Assembly (NCBI GenBank): GCA_013398055.1
Contig: VZRS01000224.1
Location: forward strand, 590,794 to 654,793
Source: Ifrita kowaldi
Lineage: Eukaryota; Chordata; Aves; Passeriformes; Cinclosomatidae
DNA length: 64,000 nt
Reading direction: 5' to 3'
The first letter of the stretch is position 1; each line of letters begins with the position of its first letter. This document shows, piece by piece, positions 1 to 12,580 of the stretch. Made by a program: the position numbers and the translations under genes. The notes beneath the pieces were generated by a model, which searched no databases, was not told where the DNA came from, and saw only the letters and a list, made by a program, of their open reading frames with translations.

Positions 1-3000
1 AGACTCTTACTATCCTAAGTGAAACCTATGACTTCTCTACAGACTAGAAGATACTCGCTTTTTTAATCCTTCTTACAGAACCGTCTTTCCAGTCCTTTAG
101 TGGCCACTGTGGTATGAGCAAGAAGATATTCAGATCTTGGTTTCCCAATCAGTTTGCCAAACTATAGTCTGTACAGAGAAAAACCCAGAGGTTCCTAAAC
201 TCTCCGTGTCTGGACAACATGGCAAATTGGGCCAGTTCCCTCTGGAGTCAAAACACAAAATCTGCACATGAGCTGGAAACAACATGGTCCAAGATACCAT
301 CTTAGTCCCATGCACTTGGGACTACAGGCCTGAATTTGATGAGGTTATCTTGTCAACACTTGAAGCTGTCCCTTGGCCTCTCCCCTAAGCTAATGGTGTC
401 TCATAATTTGAGTCTAAAAAGACCTCTATGGAAGGTCACAAGGGCTGCCTCCTTTCTCAGGAATTACTGTGCCTGATGATGTTTCTCTTTGTGAACACTT
501 AGAACAGGAACCTATTCCCCTCCACCGACTACCAATCCCACACAGAGCAACCTTCTAAGCTAAAAGCAGACTACATAACCCTCTTCACATCTAGCTATCT
601 TCTTTCCCTTCTACAGCTACACAAGGGTTTTTCTTGCAACACCAACAGGTACTTTGAATCATAAAAGTCAACAAATGGATAGGAACCACTAGGTTTGAAT
701 AAAGGTTCCTTCCTAAGTGGAAGGAGCCTGCAGGAAACCTCACACATTGTTCAGAAGCAGACTATGGTGTTCATACCAGCTAAGTGGTTGGGGAAGCTTT
801 GCTGCTGCAGAGGAACCTCAGAACCTTACTGTACTCTCCCACAACTGGTTTGCATCAGCAGTTACACACGTGACCTTCAGGTTGCCAGTACAAGATGAAG
901 TCAAACCTTAAACAGTCAGCAAAATCTATTTTTCTCATTGGTGTTGCCTATGTGAACATTAACACATCGTTTACACGGCAGAGGAAAACAGGTGTTAATG
1001 AGGAGAGGGAATATTCAGTAGAGATATGCTTTGCTACTCTATTTCTATTCCTCATGTAATAAAATTTAGTGTAGGTGGTAGTCTAGCAAATCAGCAGCAC
1101 TACCAATGAACTTGGTCAGAAGTTTCTGACTATAAAAGCATTCCAGCCTCTGCTTTTCCTTAAATTTGGAAGGAAGTTTAATATTTCGGTATAATTCAGT
1201 CCATGTTATGGACATTTCTAGGAAAAGGTATATTTCCCACAGCAAAGCTCATTTAACAGTCACTTACCAGCAACAAACTTAAAGCCTTTATTGGCAATTT
1301 CAATTTCTGCTCTGCATGATTCATTTATCCCTGGGATAGGCCTGAGCAAGGGATTCTCCCAGCAGAAGACAGACTAATCAAATTATTTCAAGTCAGTCAG
1401 GTATTCATTTTATGCCATCCGGCCCCCATGGCAAAATCGCTTGTAATAGCAGATCTCCCAATGTTAAAGGAAAAAATATCTTCACTGGCTTAATCAGAGC
1501 CAAGAGACAAAGCTCCTACAGTCAGAAACACATAAATGTTACCACTGTCTCATTCTCACTCCTAACCTTTCACGCTGCACTGGGAAGTGGCTTTTATACA
1601 TATACATAAAGGTCTTTTCCAGCCTGAACAACTCTGTGTTTCCATGACACGCACCCTCATTTCAGACACGCACCAGACAGAACACGAAATTACCCTCGCA
1701 CACAAGGCAGCACTGCTACATTGCATCCCAGTGGCTGGCACGGAGAGGACAGATTTTTGCAAGATGCTGAAAGATCCCAGGACTGAGCAACAAACCTGAA
1801 AAAGCTTGAGGCTCTCCACCCCTCGTTCTGGGCGCATTGTATTTCATGCATCCATCATGTGCTGGTACTTTTACACATCACGCCTAGCTAAGGACACCTA
1901 ACGTGGTAAGTGATTTTTGGTGTCAGTTATTTCTTACCTCTGTCTCACCCTGGATGATTACTTGATAATTAAGAGGTTTGGTGCACTTTCACTCCAGCCT
2001 GGTTACTGAAGAACAGGCTGCAGCACCAGTTTGTTTGCTGGGCACCTGCACTGCACGGCACGGCAGCTAGCTGGCAACGGAAAGTACAGGAAATACCAGC
2101 TCTTACCCCAGGAGAAGACAGGAAAGAGAGGTAAAAGATAAGCAATGATACCAATAACTATGCAGGTTTTTATTTTCCTCTGCTCCTACCAACCTCTCTA
2201 AACTCCAACAGCTTTCATCCCTCTCACTCAGGAAAGCCATTCAGGCTTCTGCCTTCCCTTCTCTACACCTGCAAATGAAGTTCTTGCTCTCATCATCTAT
2301 GGAAATGGAAATATTTCTTCTTGGCCATATAGTTTTTGATGTTGACAGCTTTTATTTCACACAGGAAGAACCTCCTGCACACCTGAAAGCTTGCCAGCCT
2401 TTCCTGCATGGCACCCTTAGCTCTAAGAAAAGGCACTGCCTCCTTTAAGAGCATCATGATGCCACCACTGCTATTTCCTATGTTCTCAAATCCAATGCAG
2501 AGGGCAGTCACATGCTCCTGTTAGACATCCCATAATACAAGGCTGCTATTTATCAATAAATGCCTTGAGGTACAAAGCAAAGCCCAAGCTAATAGAAATC
2601 TGCTGGTATTATCTGCTGGTGTTTCACATCAGCAACAGCAGTGGCCAGGGAAAACTGAAGGGGAATTGAGGATGCAGCAGAGAGCATACAAAGAGTAAAG
2701 AGGAAAGAAAGGGGATGCTGCAGGTATTTGAAGAGTTGGGGAATAAAGATGGAGGAAAGGCAACAGAAGTAAAGGCCCAACTTTTTTTCCTTTACCTTTT
2801 CCTTTTTTGTTTTAAACTTGGATCCAAGGCATTAAACAATGACTTAAAATATACACAGGCAAACAGATATTCGCTATGTTTTGCCCAATAAATACCTAAC
2901 CATTGGAACTCATGGCTGCAGGATAACTGCTGGAAAAATGACTTGCAGTGATTAAAAAAGGATTAAATGGGTTTTATAAGCAACAGTATCTGTTGTTAAA

Positions 3001-4196
3001 CATGCTAAAATAAAATTACAAGAGTTAATAATCTGTTTGCTTCAGGGCATAAACTAATCCTCATCTAAGGGTAGCAGAGATCTGCTTGCATGTCAGCTCG
3101 ATATCTGGTGCAACAACTCCTCTCCACTGGCAAGCAGTCCTTGCTTTTGATTCCTGGCATTTAAAAATTGTCTTTCTTGCCCGAAAAAGAGAGCATGCTA
3201 TTGCTCAAGCCTTCAACTGACCTCACATAATTAAGTGGAGTTTACCAGACGTATCATTCCCTTGAGGAGCAGGGGTGAAATGCATGAAAAGGGAAGAAAA
3301 CAGTTTAATTGCTCCACATTTCAGTATTCTGCTCCCAATTTCTTCAAATACAGTTGTCAGGGCACTAAAACCAAGCACATCAGTTGAAACTGTTGGAAAA
3401 AGCTTAAAGACATGAACAAAGCACACAATCTATTAGTACTTTTCAGTGCAAATGGTTCATCAGCCGAATCATTTTATGAGAAAATAAGATCTTTGGGACA
3501 GCCAGCAAGGGAAGATTTTTAATATATTAGAACAGAAGAATTTACCCTGCCTGGTTATAGGTAAAGCATTATCTAATATCACAGCCTGGTTCTCAAAGAT
3601 GGAATAGGGTTGACATACAAACTCCTCAGATTATGATTCCAGCCCTCTCCAAACCCAAACCCATGAACCTTACTAACAGATTGGCTAGTCTCCCAAATAA
3701 TTGCCTCTGGACAAAATACAACATGGGACGTGACACAACCAATGTGGGTATGAACTTCTAGTTTCAAGCACCAGTTTGCACTTTCTCTCAGGTAGGATGG
3801 CTGCATGCTGGGGACGAGTACTCCTCCACTGGCTCAGGACAGCTCCTAGAAGAACAAACCTTGAACATGAGCCCCACAGAACTCATTCCACAAGCAACCT
3901 TCTCTTCCAAATTCCCAGGCTAAACCCACAAGTTCTATCGCTCTACAATTTTTTTATTATTATCTTTTGTTTTTAGCGGGGTGCAAATTCTAGCTGGCTC
4001 AATTTGACAACCTAAATGCTCAACATTTGAACTGTATTTTCAAAAAAGGACTTTGCAATGGTCCTCATTAACTCACTAGTAACACAGATCAAGCATGTCT
4101 AGAGTGCTTCTGCAAAGTTTGGCACTGACCACCCAACAGATCAGTATCAGTGCTGGAACCCCATGTTAAACTCATAGCCAAAGCAAGAAATATAAA

Positions 4197-4277
4197 ATGC
4201 CTGGTAGGAAAAAAAAACAAATACACAAAAAAAAATCCAAACAAACAAAAAAATCACAACAACAACAAAAAACACCT
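4197..4277. repeat. A-rich, CAA-containing low-complexity tract
   Basis: About 80 bases consist almost only of A and C, with A-runs separated by single C or T and a short CAA run near 4256-4268. There is no coding signal. It may be an eroded poly-A tail of an old retroelement or plain simple-sequence DNA. Confidence 0.7.
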
Positions 4278-6575
4278 TTGAAACTTAAACTAGTTTTAGA
4301 GAGAATGCAAACATACTGTTTCAAACTACCGTATGTATATCTTCTCTCTCCTCCCCTACTGCTGAAACAGCAAAGCATGCATGGCAGATGGCATGATTCA
4401 TCTGAAAATCACTCTAGCAGCACTCTATTAGCCTCTAAGGAGTAAACTAGGATAAAAATATTCTGAATGTTAACTAAAAGTAGGCAGTTGTCATGAGGAG
4501 TCATCAGGTCAGTCTACTTGCTTAGTCTGCAGAATTTTCCTTTCAATCAGCAACAAGCACTACACATGAAGATAACATCACTTACTGGTTCTACCTACCT
4601 GGAATTATTGCAGAAGCAAGGGAAGCAACTGGGGCACAAAGAGGTTTATTTTCCCACACATAAGTAAAAATGTACTAGTCACAGTCAGGCCAAGAGCAAC
4701 AGGACATCATGTTAACAATGGCCTCAGCCATTTCGGGTGAGATGGGAGAGATCCAGTTTCTAGAGACTGCACATCTTAGCTAGAAGGACAACTGTCCACA
4801 TGCCCAGTAGCTGAATGCAAATCTGCTCAGTGGAAAACACGGAAGAAGGGACCTCAGGAAGTCTGTCCTTGCCCCGAGGTGTCAGTAATTATGCCCATCA
4901 GCCCACATGGCACACAGAGTAACTTGCCAGGGAAGCGACAAAACGAACGGCTGCATCACATTCAGTGTCAGGGCAGTCTTACTAAGCAGCCTGCCTCAAA
5001 AATGCAGTAAAAGCACCATGCCATGAGTCCCCCTGCTTCACACAAAAGACAGGAGTCAGCAGTGGTGCATGTCTTCTTCCAGAGACATTAAAAACTATAG
5101 GAAGCAAGGAATTGGGTTCCCAGATGCAAGGAATGCTGAGCACTTGCTCAATGACCCATTGGAGTAGCACAGGATGCCTCCAACTGAAACACCATCACTC
5201 ATTTGAAAAAAAGGAAAAAACCACACTCTTAGGTGGTTCAGATTATGCTGACAGTAAAAAACACTACACTGCCCCAGGACTCAGTAGTCTAATTGCCTGG
5301 GCTCTGGGCCCCAAGCTAAAAAACTCCTTCCCAAATAAACAGTCCACAAGAACTGATTTATTTTTCTGCTCCATCAACAATAATCCTCAGCCAACAGAAG
5401 CAGAGTATTTGGTGTGCTTTAATATGCAGGTTAACCAGGTGAAGCCAGTAATGCAGTTGCCCTCCTCTTTGGGGAGAAGGTGGTGAAACTGTGCTTAATG
5501 TCATCTCTTCAAAAAGGCGTTTTCTACACATGTATACGCTAGCACGTCAGTCTCGTTGCATAACCGGATTGTGCAATCATTGCACATTCATTTACATCTC
5601 CTGTTCCAGAGCTCCAGAAGTGGGAAGGAGGAATCACTGTCAAGGGAAAACGTGGATTTTGCAGGAGTGGTCTCCTTGGCCACAGGAGGATGGTCTGAAG
5701 AGAGGTCAAAGGCAGCAGGGAGGGCACCAGGACTCCGTCCCTAATGCCTCTACTGCTCACCCAGAGCAGACATCTGGAACAGAGTTTTAGTTAGAAATCT
5801 CAAAGCAAAGAATGACTTCATAGCATCAGGGGATGACTAGCATCAGCTTGGGCTGCAAGCAGAGAAGATTATGGTTTCTCCTTTTAATGCTTATGACTAT
5901 GTCATTGCCACAGAACTGTAAAGAAGAAATAGGCAAGAGCGCAGTATCAGGTTTCCATAGACTGTACAAACTGGATTATTCAAGAGTGACTCAAGTTTCC
6001 TAACAAGCATGGAGAAGTCTGCATTAAGATAGCATCTCTTGATTTTTCCCAAAATCAATTGCAACAGGCTGCCCTTTAAAATACTGCTCTAAACTCCCAT
6101 CCTCGTGTGTATTTCCAGGCAGCATTTAGTGGATTCACCACACTTGTGCATAAGGAGGACACAGAACACAAACAGTACCAGGGACCAGACCCTAGACCAG
6201 CATTAAAACCCCACCAGCCAGAATATACACTCACACAATGTCAGGAGAGATGTTCAGCTCTCACCACAAAGGTAGATCGCCAGCCATAAAAACCTAACAC
6301 CATAGTTTTACTCAGAGGCTGTGCATACTCATCAAGGAAAAAGGAGAAAAAGGCAATAAAATTAATCCCCCAAATTAAGCCAAAAAAGAAAGCTCCTGGT
6401 TCAGCCATCTCCATCCATCTCTGAGATTTCCAAGCATTTAAAACACTGAAGTGGCTTCCAGCTCCGCCTTAATACCATCCCAATGATGGCAGGACCAAGA
6501 TACCATAACAACCATGAAAAAGTAAAGCTGCTCTAAGTTAAACATGCAGCCACACTCTGGGTTTTCACATCCAAA

Positions 6576-6585
6576 NNNNNNNNNN
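6576..6585. other. Assembly gap of 10 N
   Basis: Ten N are followed by an A-run. Small gaps of exactly 10 N are usually placeholders, so the true missing length is unknown. The flanks are AT-rich and carry no gene signal. Confidence 0.98.
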
Positions 6586-6907
6586 AAAAAAGAAGGTTTT
6601 TTTCGTTATATCTTCCTCTACTATAAACTTCTAGATATTAATCAAAATCTAAATATATCTAGAGAGATAGAAATGTGAAGTGCATTTTTAATTATGTTTA
6701 ATTTATGTAACACAATTTGATCAGATCACACATGAGGCTGCATCCTCATCCTGAATTTCAAATAGCTTCTGGTTAGAGCTGCAGACCCACCAGCTCAGCT
6801 CAACGAAGCGGGGCTGAAGCAGAATAAGCATAGCAGCAGCTGCAAACATCTGAGCCTGACCTGGCTCTGGCAATTTAACCTTCCTTAACACCACATCATT
6901 TTAAAAA

Positions 6908-6956
6908 ATTAGTAGTAATAATAATCAATCTAAAAACAATTAGTAGTAATAATAAT
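6908..6956. repeat. Direct duplication of an 18-bp TAGTAATAAT-type unit
   Basis: The 18-base string ATTAGTAGTAATAATAAT occurs twice without mismatch, at 6908-6925 and 6939-6956, a period of 31 bases. It sits in an AT-rich patch about 45 bases left of the 3' end of a CR1 fragment. It is most likely a local slippage duplication. Confidence 0.85.
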
Positions 6957-7000
6957 GAATTTAATCAATAAACATTATTTACCTTAAAACAACACTTCGT

Positions 7001-7255
7001 AGAATCATAAAATGGTTTGGGCTGGAAGGGACCTTAAAAATAATCATGTTCCAACCCCACCACCACAGGCAGGAACACTTTCCACTAGACCAGGCTGCTC
7101 GAAGTCCCTGGCCTTGAATATTCCCAGGAATAGGACATCCACAACTTCTCTGGGCAAACTGTGCCAGTGCTTCACCACCCTAACACTAAAAAATTTCTTC
7201 CTAATATCTAATCTAAATCTACTCTCTTTCAGTTTAAATCTTGCACGTTAGCTTG
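7001..7255 (-). mobile_element. CR1 LINE fragment, 5'-truncated
   Basis: Read on the plus strand it begins with AGAATCATAAAATGGTTTGG, a one-base variant of the inverted avian CR1 3' terminus. The usual 'aagggacctt', 'ccactagaccaggctgctc' and 'cttctctgggcaaactgtgccagtgcttcaccaccc' blocks follow. The element is therefore on the minus strand, with its 3' end at the left. Only the last 250 bases are kept, as is typical of 5'-truncated LINE insertions. It lies within FOXO1 intron 1 in the same orientation as the gene. Confidence 0.93.
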
Positions 7256-10200
7256 CCTCACCTGAACCTCCAGAGACATTGAAAGATCTTCCTGGGGAGC
7301 AAAGGCAGCGGCATGGCATCCTCTGGAGAGGCCAAGGGATGTACCTTAACTGATCTAAGTAGTGAGAAATCTATTCAGTGAATCACTATAAACTCCTCTG
7401 GTAACTGCAAAGAGGAAATAGGATTACTTTCCCTGACCTCCTCTTCACACCTGAGCAGCAAGCGGAAAAGTACCCACAAACGGGCCTGGGAGACAGAAGC
7501 GTTTCAGCAGGACTCTGCTGGTGGGCTCTGCTCCTGCACAAGGCAGCTGCCAGGTCACGGCTCCAGCACTCGCTGAAACCTGCACAGCAGCACCCTGGCA
7601 GCACTGGGGCAGAAGCCAGGCTCCAGGCTTCCCCATGCAGCCTTGTGCTCACACCTCTCTACACCTTCCAACGCTGGCACCCGTGAGGACGGCGGCCAGG
7701 GGCACTTAGGAGCAGCCCTCAGCCCCACAGTGCTCACATGCTGGAGCCTTGTAGGGCAGTCCTGCAGGGGAATGGGGTGAAGGGGCAAGGAAAGAAGAGA
7801 AGATCTAACCAAACACTTACCAATTACACCTGCTAATTGCGCCTTCCTAAGCGTACACAACAACAGCACACAGAATCCCTCTTGCCTCAGAGCATCACCA
7901 GGATGCCTTCAGAGAGCCAGGTTTTCTGGGAGCAGGGGTTGGGGGGTGGCAAATAACTACGTTGAATTTGAAGGTTCAGATTTGAAGAGAATATTTTTGC
8001 AAAGAGAAATCAACACGTTTAACAGTGAGCAGGAGCACAGCGCACATAATCCTTTCACATCCTGACAGGGTAGAACTGCGGAGGCCTGCTATGAAGCATG
8101 TCTGAATAACAGCGTCTTCATTTTTTGAATATCTAATTAGGAGTTTCTATATATTGCATAGCATTGCTATAAGATATAATTTCGTTGGCAAACACTAAAG
8201 ATCTCAGTCTGTAAGTATGCTTTAGGCAATCAAAATTCAAATCTGGATACATATCCAAGATATGTATGGCACCGGTAGTTTTTTTTTTTAATTCTAACAA
8301 TTACAATCAAATTAGCAGATTAACTCATATCAGTTTTAAGCAAATGCAAGCTACAAGCAAATGAGCCTACACCACCACCACAACAGTATATTTCTGGATT
8401 GTTAGTATTCTTACTCCCATTAGCGACTTCACATATATTTAACACATATTAAAGGGCAGTAAAAATCTAAGAAGGCTACGGATGCCAGAAGTTAGCACCG
8501 ACTTAAAACTCACATATGCCAAAAAAACACTTGGAACTGAGCTAATTCCCACTGTGGGAACTGAAAGGCAGATTCGTGTAACACAATGGGCAACAAGTCC
8601 ATTCCTTTAATTTCAGTCGCCAAATTTTAATTAATTTCCATCCAGGCAAACACCAAGCATTTCTGCTGATCTTGCAGGATGTAAGCTCATTTGCACAATA
8701 AATGCGGTTTAACAAGTCACCACATTTATAGCAAGTTGCTTCAGTCTTATCTAACTGCACAGTTTGAGAAGTCAGTGATGGGTAAGTGAAACCCCACCCA
8801 CGTCACAGTTTCTGGAGTTGAGCACAAGAAAACTGAAGGAGTTGCTACTTTGCCATTGCAAGTGAGACTGCCAACAGTATATTGACTGTTAGAATCCACG
8901 TTCTGAATTATGTGTATGCCCCTTATGCAGGAAGGGAAAAAAGCATGCACTTCACACTTTTGAGTTTCTCCTACAAAATTAATGGCCATACTCCAATGCC
9001 CCAGAGCTCCCCTAAAAAAAAAAAAAGCAAAAGCAAAGACCCTCCTTTGCTGTATGAATCCGAACAGGTCACATATAAACAAAAGGGCCCCATGTCCTGC
9101 CTGTGCTGAGGGGCACAAAGCAGAGACCATCAGCAGGGGGTTCTGCCAGCAGAATCGGCAAGTGGGGCTGCCCAGGAGCTGCTGCCCATCCAGACAGGGC
9201 CAGCTGCCCTGGTGGAATTTACAACCACCTCCAGGTGACCAGGAGTGGTGTAGGGCTCTCCCAGATACAGCACTTTTGCTCACTTGTCACCCTCCTCTGC
9301 AGCACCAACAGTGGAATGAGAGCAGCACCAATGCTGCTCGGCTACGGAAGTTGCAGGTCAGCCTCACCAGCAAGCAGCTGCCTCTACATCTCCTGCCCCA
9401 TACACTTTCAACTTTCCCCAGAACCACAGTTTCCACGGACAGCACAAAGGCTGCTCACACATATCACTCTGACATGTATATACACCGCTCATTTCATTAA
9501 AAAAAGGTTTTAATTTCCTGATTTCCACGCATGATGAAAATGTCATTCTGGTAGCAACTAAATTAAAGGAGGGGTATCTCTAACATGTTCCAAGAGAGAC
9601 ACCAACATTCAAGAAGCAGAGTGCAGCCCACTTCATCATTTCACATCCTAGTGCAGAAGCAGCATGGAGGCCTGGCACTAAGTGGCCTCTGAGAAAGATA
9701 CCAAAAAATAATTAAGATGCTAATAAAATAAGAATTCTTACATATTACAGAGCACAGCTAGGAGATCTCATTTAGTCAGCAAATATTATGGTGAAGGGCA
9801 CCTCTGCTTGCAAGCACTTTTCTGGTAATCAGTCCAAATTTAAATCTGAGTATGTACTATTTCAGACACTATATCCCCAGTACAGTCTCTCAAGTACGCA
9901 TGTGCCAGGCCTCGGAACCTACACCCTGCAGACTTATGTAGCAACAGCCTTGACAAAACTAAAAAGGAGTCCCACATGCTCACACCAACATGAGCCTACA
10001 TTGCACACCAGTAAAGCACTTGGAGAAACATGGGCTACTTAGAAATGCAATCAGAGCCATCCCTGGCATGCTGTCTTGAAGCACCAACAGGACTGAATGC
10101 ACTTGCAGCTGCATGGATTCCTAGCATCCCCAAAAACTAGATTTCTAAGACTAGAACAAGAGAAGACTCGTACCTTTAAGTTTAATTAACTCTAGAATAA

Positions 10201-12526
10201 GGCATATTTTCAGACAGAACTATAACATCATTGATACTGTGCAGTGATGCAAGATGCCTTTAACAACTCAGTAAGTTGTCCGAGGAAACCGAGCGCTGCC
10301 CTCCACTCCTCCAGCAATTCCTCATCTCTGTCTGATGCGGCAGCTCTAAGAGTCCCAGGAGCTTTTGAGTGACTATATTTTTAATGCTAGAGCCACTTCT
10401 GGTCCCACATACCACAAACCAAAGCATTGCTAAGCCTTCACCATTCATTACAGAAGTGCTTCAAAACTTAATACATGTGCTTCCTAGGGTATCATTTTAA
10501 GCAATCTAGTAAAGACCAGTATCCACTATTGAAACCTAAAACAAGCATGAGGCTTAATGAAGCTCTTAGAAGATAAAAATCAATCCAATAAAAGCATCTT
10601 AGTTCTTTTTATTCCTTCTCTGTTAGGAAGGGTGACCTACCAAGAAATCTCATGATGCTGCACTGCTCACTTAATACATCTGCATATCACAAACTACAGT
10701 GCAGGAATGATGCACCTTTGTTTGATGAACACACATGATTAATGTTTACTGAGTAGATTTAGAAATAATACTTAAATGTGAATAGCACTTATCATCACAG
10801 ATCAATTCAATTCATGCCGAAGCTCTCTATGGAGCCGCAGAGACGCTGTTCTTCAAAATGTGACTCTTTCCAGTGCACTTAATTTCTGAAGTGCCACCTA
10901 TCATCACCAAGAGCAGTGTTTCCCCAATACTTAAAACCCATTTTAGCAACCAGACTCACAAACAAAACGTTACAAAATTCATTAAAATATTAGTATGCAC
11001 TACCATATGCTTAACTATGACTAGCTGCAGCCAGCATCAGTGAATTTGAAGTTCCTTCCTCACAAGAGTTGACAATGAAGTAAATATATCCATCTTTTAC
11101 ATATTTCTGGAAGAGCAAAACAATAAACTATTTATCAGATTATCTTCACTGTGTCTTACTTTACTATTCATTACTCAAGGTTATAAAAACATTCCCATTA
11201 GAAATCCTTGTTTCATATATGAACTTTTTCCCAAAACAGAAGGGGCTGAGGGTTGAATCTCTCTAGCCACAGCCCTACGTATTTCACAAATCTGTGGCTG
11301 CAAAATATATCTGCATTTTTATTCCAGAAGTCAAGCACTTATTCTACAAAATGATTCACCAGTTGAGTAAACAGACACACGTATTAAGGCAGCATCGTGC
11401 TTTTGAAATCGAAAAGATCTGAGCCGACATCTCGAGACTACATAATTTCTGGAGCCTTACTGAAAAACCCAAACCACCTAAAGTATTTCCTATTTTATTG
11501 TTGATCATTGTATTAAAACGAAAAAAGGAAAAAGAGAAAAAGAAAACAATCTCACATACCTCATCCAAACATCTTTATCTCCTTGCACCACACTGCTTCC
11601 CCTTTCCATCACAGGCAGCAAAAAGCTCCAGTTCCCCAAACGACCAACTTCACCGACAACTTGTAAAACCATGTGATACAAAAATAATGATAATAAGGAA
11701 GTAGCTGAGCGTGCCATAAAAAATACGGTGGCAGAGAGCAGTTACCTTGTCTTTGTAGTGAAGTTCTTTAAAGTCAGGCACTTCAGGAAAATTCAGTTCA
11801 TTATGTCAGTATACAAAGCCACTCACACATTTTGTTTTGTTGTTTTGTCTTACCTATAATCATGCAAGTAGCTGAACAGATACCACAGCAAACAGAAAAT
11901 AGGCAAAGAAAATTAAGATAAAATTAAAACATAATTCAAGGCTCTGATGGGAAACTCAAAACCACTGACGCAGCTTCGCCATGAGTTATTCAGGCACAGA
12001 TGAGGAGAGCACCTTGCACCTGCAAAGATTAAGCTGAACTTTCACACCTGAAACTAAGCAAAATGCAAGGTGACTCACAGACAACGTAGACTGCTACAAG
12101 ATGCATTTTGGTGGCAGTGAGCAGGTATGCAAGACACTATATAGTTTTCTCACAACAGGGTGGGCTGAGGCCAGGTGTCAGGGCAGAGCAGACTCAACTG
12201 CAGCTCTTGAGGCTATTTGCCACATGTAAAAAGGTATGACTGTATAGCATTTACCCTGACAGAATCCAGAAACAGGAAGCCAAACACACACTCTTCTACC
12301 TGCATATGCATGCGTGTGTGCTGTATGAATGTGTAACACAACGCATTATGCTGGGGGGCCACAAATCACCTGGGGAAGCACCTTAAGGGACAGAGGTAAA
12401 TGCCCACAGGTATGTAACCAGTACTGAGGGAATGCACAGTCTGAGTTAAAGGCAATCTTCAATTGTGATTTTTCCATCTAAAAAAAAAAAAAAAGTAAAA
12501 GAAATGCATAATAAAAACCTCACACA

Positions 12527-12580
12527 GATGATCTTTAAGACCCCTTCCAATACAAACTATTCCATGACTCTGTGACTCTA
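12527..12580 (+). mobile_element. CR1 3'-end remnant (about 54 bp)
   Basis: The stretch GATGATCTTTAAGACCCC, then TTCCAATACAAACTATTCCA and two imperfect copies of the terminal octamer (TGACTCTG, TGACTCTA) match the extreme 3' end of avian CR1 in plus orientation. Nothing upstream resembles CR1, so this is either a very short 5'-truncated insertion or an eroded remnant. An A-run of about 14 bases lies at 12481-12494. Confidence 0.8.

Noticed and set aside
8747..9513. Overlapping frames of 178 codons (minus) and 172 and 136 codons (plus)
   Set aside because: Sense and antisense frames are open over the same bases, one includes a homopolymer-derived FFFF or KKKK run, and no family resemblance is seen.
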